A stretch of DNA of 64,000 nucleotides from Erythrophleum ivorense (taxonomy: Eukaryota; Streptophyta; Magnoliopsida; Fabales; Fabaceae), in assembly GCA_026724425.1 (NCBI GenBank), contig JAIUCV010000009.1, forward strand, positions 15,883,294-15,947,293, read 5' to 3'. A model generated the notes under the pieces. That model was not told the DNA's origin. It made no database searches and saw only the letters and a list, made by a program, of their open reading frames with translations. This document shows positions 61,201 to 64,000 of this stretch, piece after piece. Both the position numbers and the translations under genes were made by a program. Within the stretch, counting starts at the first letter, position 1; the number at the start of each line of letters is the position of its first letter.

Positions 61201-61519
61201 GCCATGTGATGATCCTACCTTCTAATCATTGTATTTATGGTTAAATGCACGATTAATAGTAAATGATCAAGGTTTGGAGTCATTACATTTTGTTACATTA
61301 TGAAAATACGGGAAAATTTGAACCTTGATGCTAGGGTCATCACTAAACAACCACAACCAAAATAAAGATGCATAAAAGAAATCATACTACCATGAGGGGT
61401 TTATGATTCATCCATTCATCAGTTTCAACACACAAAAACCTCCCACAAGTATTCCTATATCATTTCCTAGCATTATCGTTAAAGAAATTATGGTTTCTAG
61501 GTTAAGGGTAGGGGTTTGG

Positions 61520-61985
61520 GGTCTCGCGCCGTGGCCCAGACCATTCGCGTCGTGGCCTAGACCATTCGCGCCGCGGCTAAGATTGGTACTGGAATTATTG
61601 GGCAATTTTCGCACGCCGTGGCTAGTTGGACTATCGCTGCGACGAGACTACATGGCGCCACAGCGGAAATGCCCTCTGGAGCTACTGTTCTAAGTCCCAA
61701 GATTCTCACCCCGGCAGAATATATTTGCACCGCAGCAAGTTTTGCTACTGTACAACCCTTAACTAGTTTTCCCGACTCGCGCCACGACAGGACCTACTGC
61801 GCTGCGGCGAGTTTCCGTTCTATCACCCTCCTGGGTGATTTTTCTCGGTTTGCGCTGCGGCACTCTTCGCCACTATCACTCCTAGGCCAATTTTCTTCTC
61901 TTGCGGGATTCATCATGCTGCGGCGCCCCTCGACTCTGTTACTCGTTTGGCTGTGGTGAAGCCTTCTTAGCCGCGGCGTAACTCC
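61520..61985 (-). repeat. Best-preserved dyad-motif cluster (family A LTR)
   Basis: About thirteen CGCCGCGGC-like words lie within 465 bp: 'gcgccgtggcc', 'cgcgtcgtggcc', 'cgcgccgcggc', 'cgccgtggc', 'cgctgcgacga', 'gcgccacagcgg', 'caccgcagc', 'gcgccacgaca', 'gcgctgcggcga', 'tgcgctgcggca', 'gctgcggcgc', 'ggctgtggtga' and 'agccgcggcgt'. Intervals are mostly 20-75 bp. This is the most CpG-rich part of the window. Confidence 0.88.
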
Positions 61986-62809
61986 CTCTTGTAGCTACCT
62001 CTCCCAAGTTTCATCCCCTACACTCCAATTCTCATCTTAGAAATACCCTAGGACCACTTTTTTCCATTTTTTATGACTCTAATGGTATTTATCTACCCTA
62101 TTTACTCATCTAACTCTCCATTACCAATTCAAAACTTAGATACTATTTCCTACTTGCCCAACTATCTCATATCAACAAATTTATAGAATAATGACAGCAA
62201 GAACTCATGCATTAGCGACAATTAACATCCTATGCACATTCTATAGAGATTTCATTCATCAATAGTTTATATCAACATCTAATGCATCACATGACTCAAT
62301 TCCCATATGGTAAACCATATCACAAATTCAACAAAGCTATATATATATTAGATGTTACAAGTTCAAACATCAATATCCACTATAATGAGACTTAACTCCT
62401 TAATGGTTACATTTCCACCAAGCAAAATATAAATGCCTACACTTGGCAACATGAATATATGATGATGCTATGTAAACTAATAACAAAATTACATCTACTC
62501 TACTTAGATTAGCCCAAGTGTAGCTTCCTCCACATATGGCTAGAGCTCATGGATTTTCATCCACTTGCTTTCCCTTATCCTTACCCGAAGAACCTTCACC
62601 TGAAATATTAATCCCATAAAATGGGGTGAGATATAAATCTTAGTAACCAAGGCAATTCCATCATATATTCCAGTTTAATTAGCATACATGCATAATTTCA
62701 CATAAGCATCAGAAGAATACCAGTCATATCAGTAAATGAAACAAGTAGGCTATCATGATTATCATCCCATACTAGCAATCATATTTACACATGTTAAAAG
62801 CCATTAACA

Positions 62810-62985
62810 TCAGGAGAGGCCCATCCACAACACCTACTCCCCTTTGAGCACAACCAGGGCTCAGTGCATCTTGGGTTTGATTATAACCCGGTGCCCGATC
62901 GAAGCACATGCACGGGTGGCAGCCGCACCACAGCTCCACCATAGACTCACAAGGTCCAATCACAATATAATGATAGCCAACCAAT
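62810..62985 (-). repeat. Conserved 180-bp module of family A LTR
   Basis: This is the third copy of the module. The minus-strand open frame over it (62772-62993) is similar in sequence to the one at 43920-44201, reading 'ESMVELW', 'CMCFDRA' and 'DALSPGCA' in both. Confidence 0.75.
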
Positions 62986-64000
62986 TCATTCAATATTTTA
63001 AATCATTCGTGCACAGTAAAATATGAAATTAAAACAGATATATGCATGGAATTAATATAAACCCGGTTACCCCACTTGTAGACAATTGCAACAGCCACCA
63101 ATGGTACAAAATCTCCCTATAATCATAGCATCAGATAATTACTACTCTAATTCATCATTAACAGTTGCAATAAGTACCCAAAGAATTTAAAATGCTAATG
63201 TCTACCTAGGAATCACTTACCCAGCCACTACAAGTCTCAAATTCGGATTTATGTGTCCTCTTCCAGAAACCTCAATGTTTCATCTAAAATCCTAAGCAAA
63301 TTCATACAAAATTAATACCAATATTATAATCAAGTCATTAGGGTCTCAAATCAGCATAATTACCTAAAAAAGAAGAGTTCATACCTATCTAATGACAGCC
63401 CTAACTTCAACCTACGAATTTCCACCAAGAGAATCCTAAATAACCACATTTCAGATTTTGGGTATGGTGAAAATGCTCCAAATGAAAAACTAATCAGACC
63501 AAAATGAAGAGAAAGATGAGAGGATTAAGTTATATAACTATTATCTTGGCTAAATCTTGCTCTAGAAGTGGAAAAATGTAGAAATATGCCAAGAACCCTA
63601 GCCTCCCTTTTGGACTTTCGATTTTCTCTCTTGTGTTACAAAAAAATGGGATAGTGGCTGAAGCATTTAGGGTTTTAGTTAGGTCAAATATGGGTCATGG
63701 ATTGCTCCAAGGTCTAACTCCTAATGGGCTCAGATTTTTGCTTTGTTGGGTCAGTTTTTAAGTTGTTGGGCTGCAGAATTCTATTGGGCCAGACCTAATT
63801 TTAGGATCTTTATTGTTTTGGGTCTGCATAAGGTTTATTGGGCCTTCCTAAGAGCCCATACAAGGTGGATCTTGGGCCTTTATCACATTGGATCAAGTTG
63901 GATCTGCACCTAGCTTATTGGGCCTCCATTAGCCTCTTATCTACTTAATTTAATTTGGGCCTAGATGAAGTTTCTATCCTAATTAAATCTCAAACCCATA

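Larger units (their letters stand above)
61205..64000 (-). mobile_element. Family A LTR, minus orientation, runs off the window
   Basis: On the minus strand the 3' end is at 61205 (TGTGATGATCC on the plus strand, compared with CGTAATGATCC in the 42793 copy). Collinearity with the other two copies continues to the window edge. By comparison with 53373-53510, about 130 bp of its 5' end lies beyond position 64000. Whether it is a solo LTR or part of a full element cannot be told here. Confidence 0.8.

Noticed and set aside
61520..61985. CRISPR-like look of the spaced palindromic motifs
   Set aside because: The repeats are only about 10-14 bp, degenerate, irregularly spaced and inside a plant LTR, with no cas genes. 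It is a motif cluster, not a CRISPR array.
42793..64000. Family A LTRs at 42.8 and 61.2 kb as the two ends of one 21-kb element
   Set aside because: The 42793-45500 copy is itself flanked by a matching 5-bp duplication (actat), so it is a closed solo LTR, and no gag-pol lies between.

Overview
The window looks like nuclear DNA of a eudicot plant, probably woody. It is AT-rich, gene-poor and filled with decayed retrotransposons and MITEs. The recognisable protein remnants are plant families: a P-class PPR protein, a chromomethylase, a PSI/DUF3475-DUF668 protein and an F-box protein. The species cannot be named from this sequence. I found no gene I would call intact, no tRNA or rRNA, and nothing prokaryotic.

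Layout. 1-1773 is a truncated LTR-like repeat (family C). 3390-3900 is a MITE-like foldback. 5218-6648 is an intronless PPR gene with two frameshifts. 8267-17065 is a complete but dead Ty1/copia element with 1.77 and 1.84 kb LTRs, PBS, PPT, gag-pol and a 5-bp target duplication. 17.1-27.1 kb is AT-rich noncoding DNA with foldback repeats, an old segmental duplication, a MITE inserted into a member of its own family, a 106-bp templated insertion, and repeated units resembling F-box upstream DNA. 27.16-31.5 kb holds F-box remnants split by a diverged LTR-like block. 31813-32099 is a Stowaway-like MITE. 35371-39046 is a broken chromomethylase gene (BAH part only) with an antisense PSI-family fragment in its largest intron.

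39-48.2 kb is a CT-rich sequence interrupted by three solo LTRs from three families: C at 39107-42040, A at 42793-45500 and B at 45969-47691. Each has a matching 5-bp target duplication. 48.2-50.7 kb is a further family C copy. 50.8-52.55 kb is a very degenerate copia pol containing a fresh 358-bp tandem duplication. 53373-56270 and 61205-64000 are two more family A LTRs. Between them lie a MITE, a degenerate tandem repeat, a CACTA-type end and a retroelement 5' fragment with its PBS.

The genes do not form a pathway; most of the content is transposon insertion, solo-LTR formation and decay. The least explained signal is a cluster of short GC-rich dyad motifs (TCGCTATGGCGA-like or CGCCGCGGC-like). 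It sits a few hundred bases before the 3' end of the family A LTRs and also in one family C LTR.
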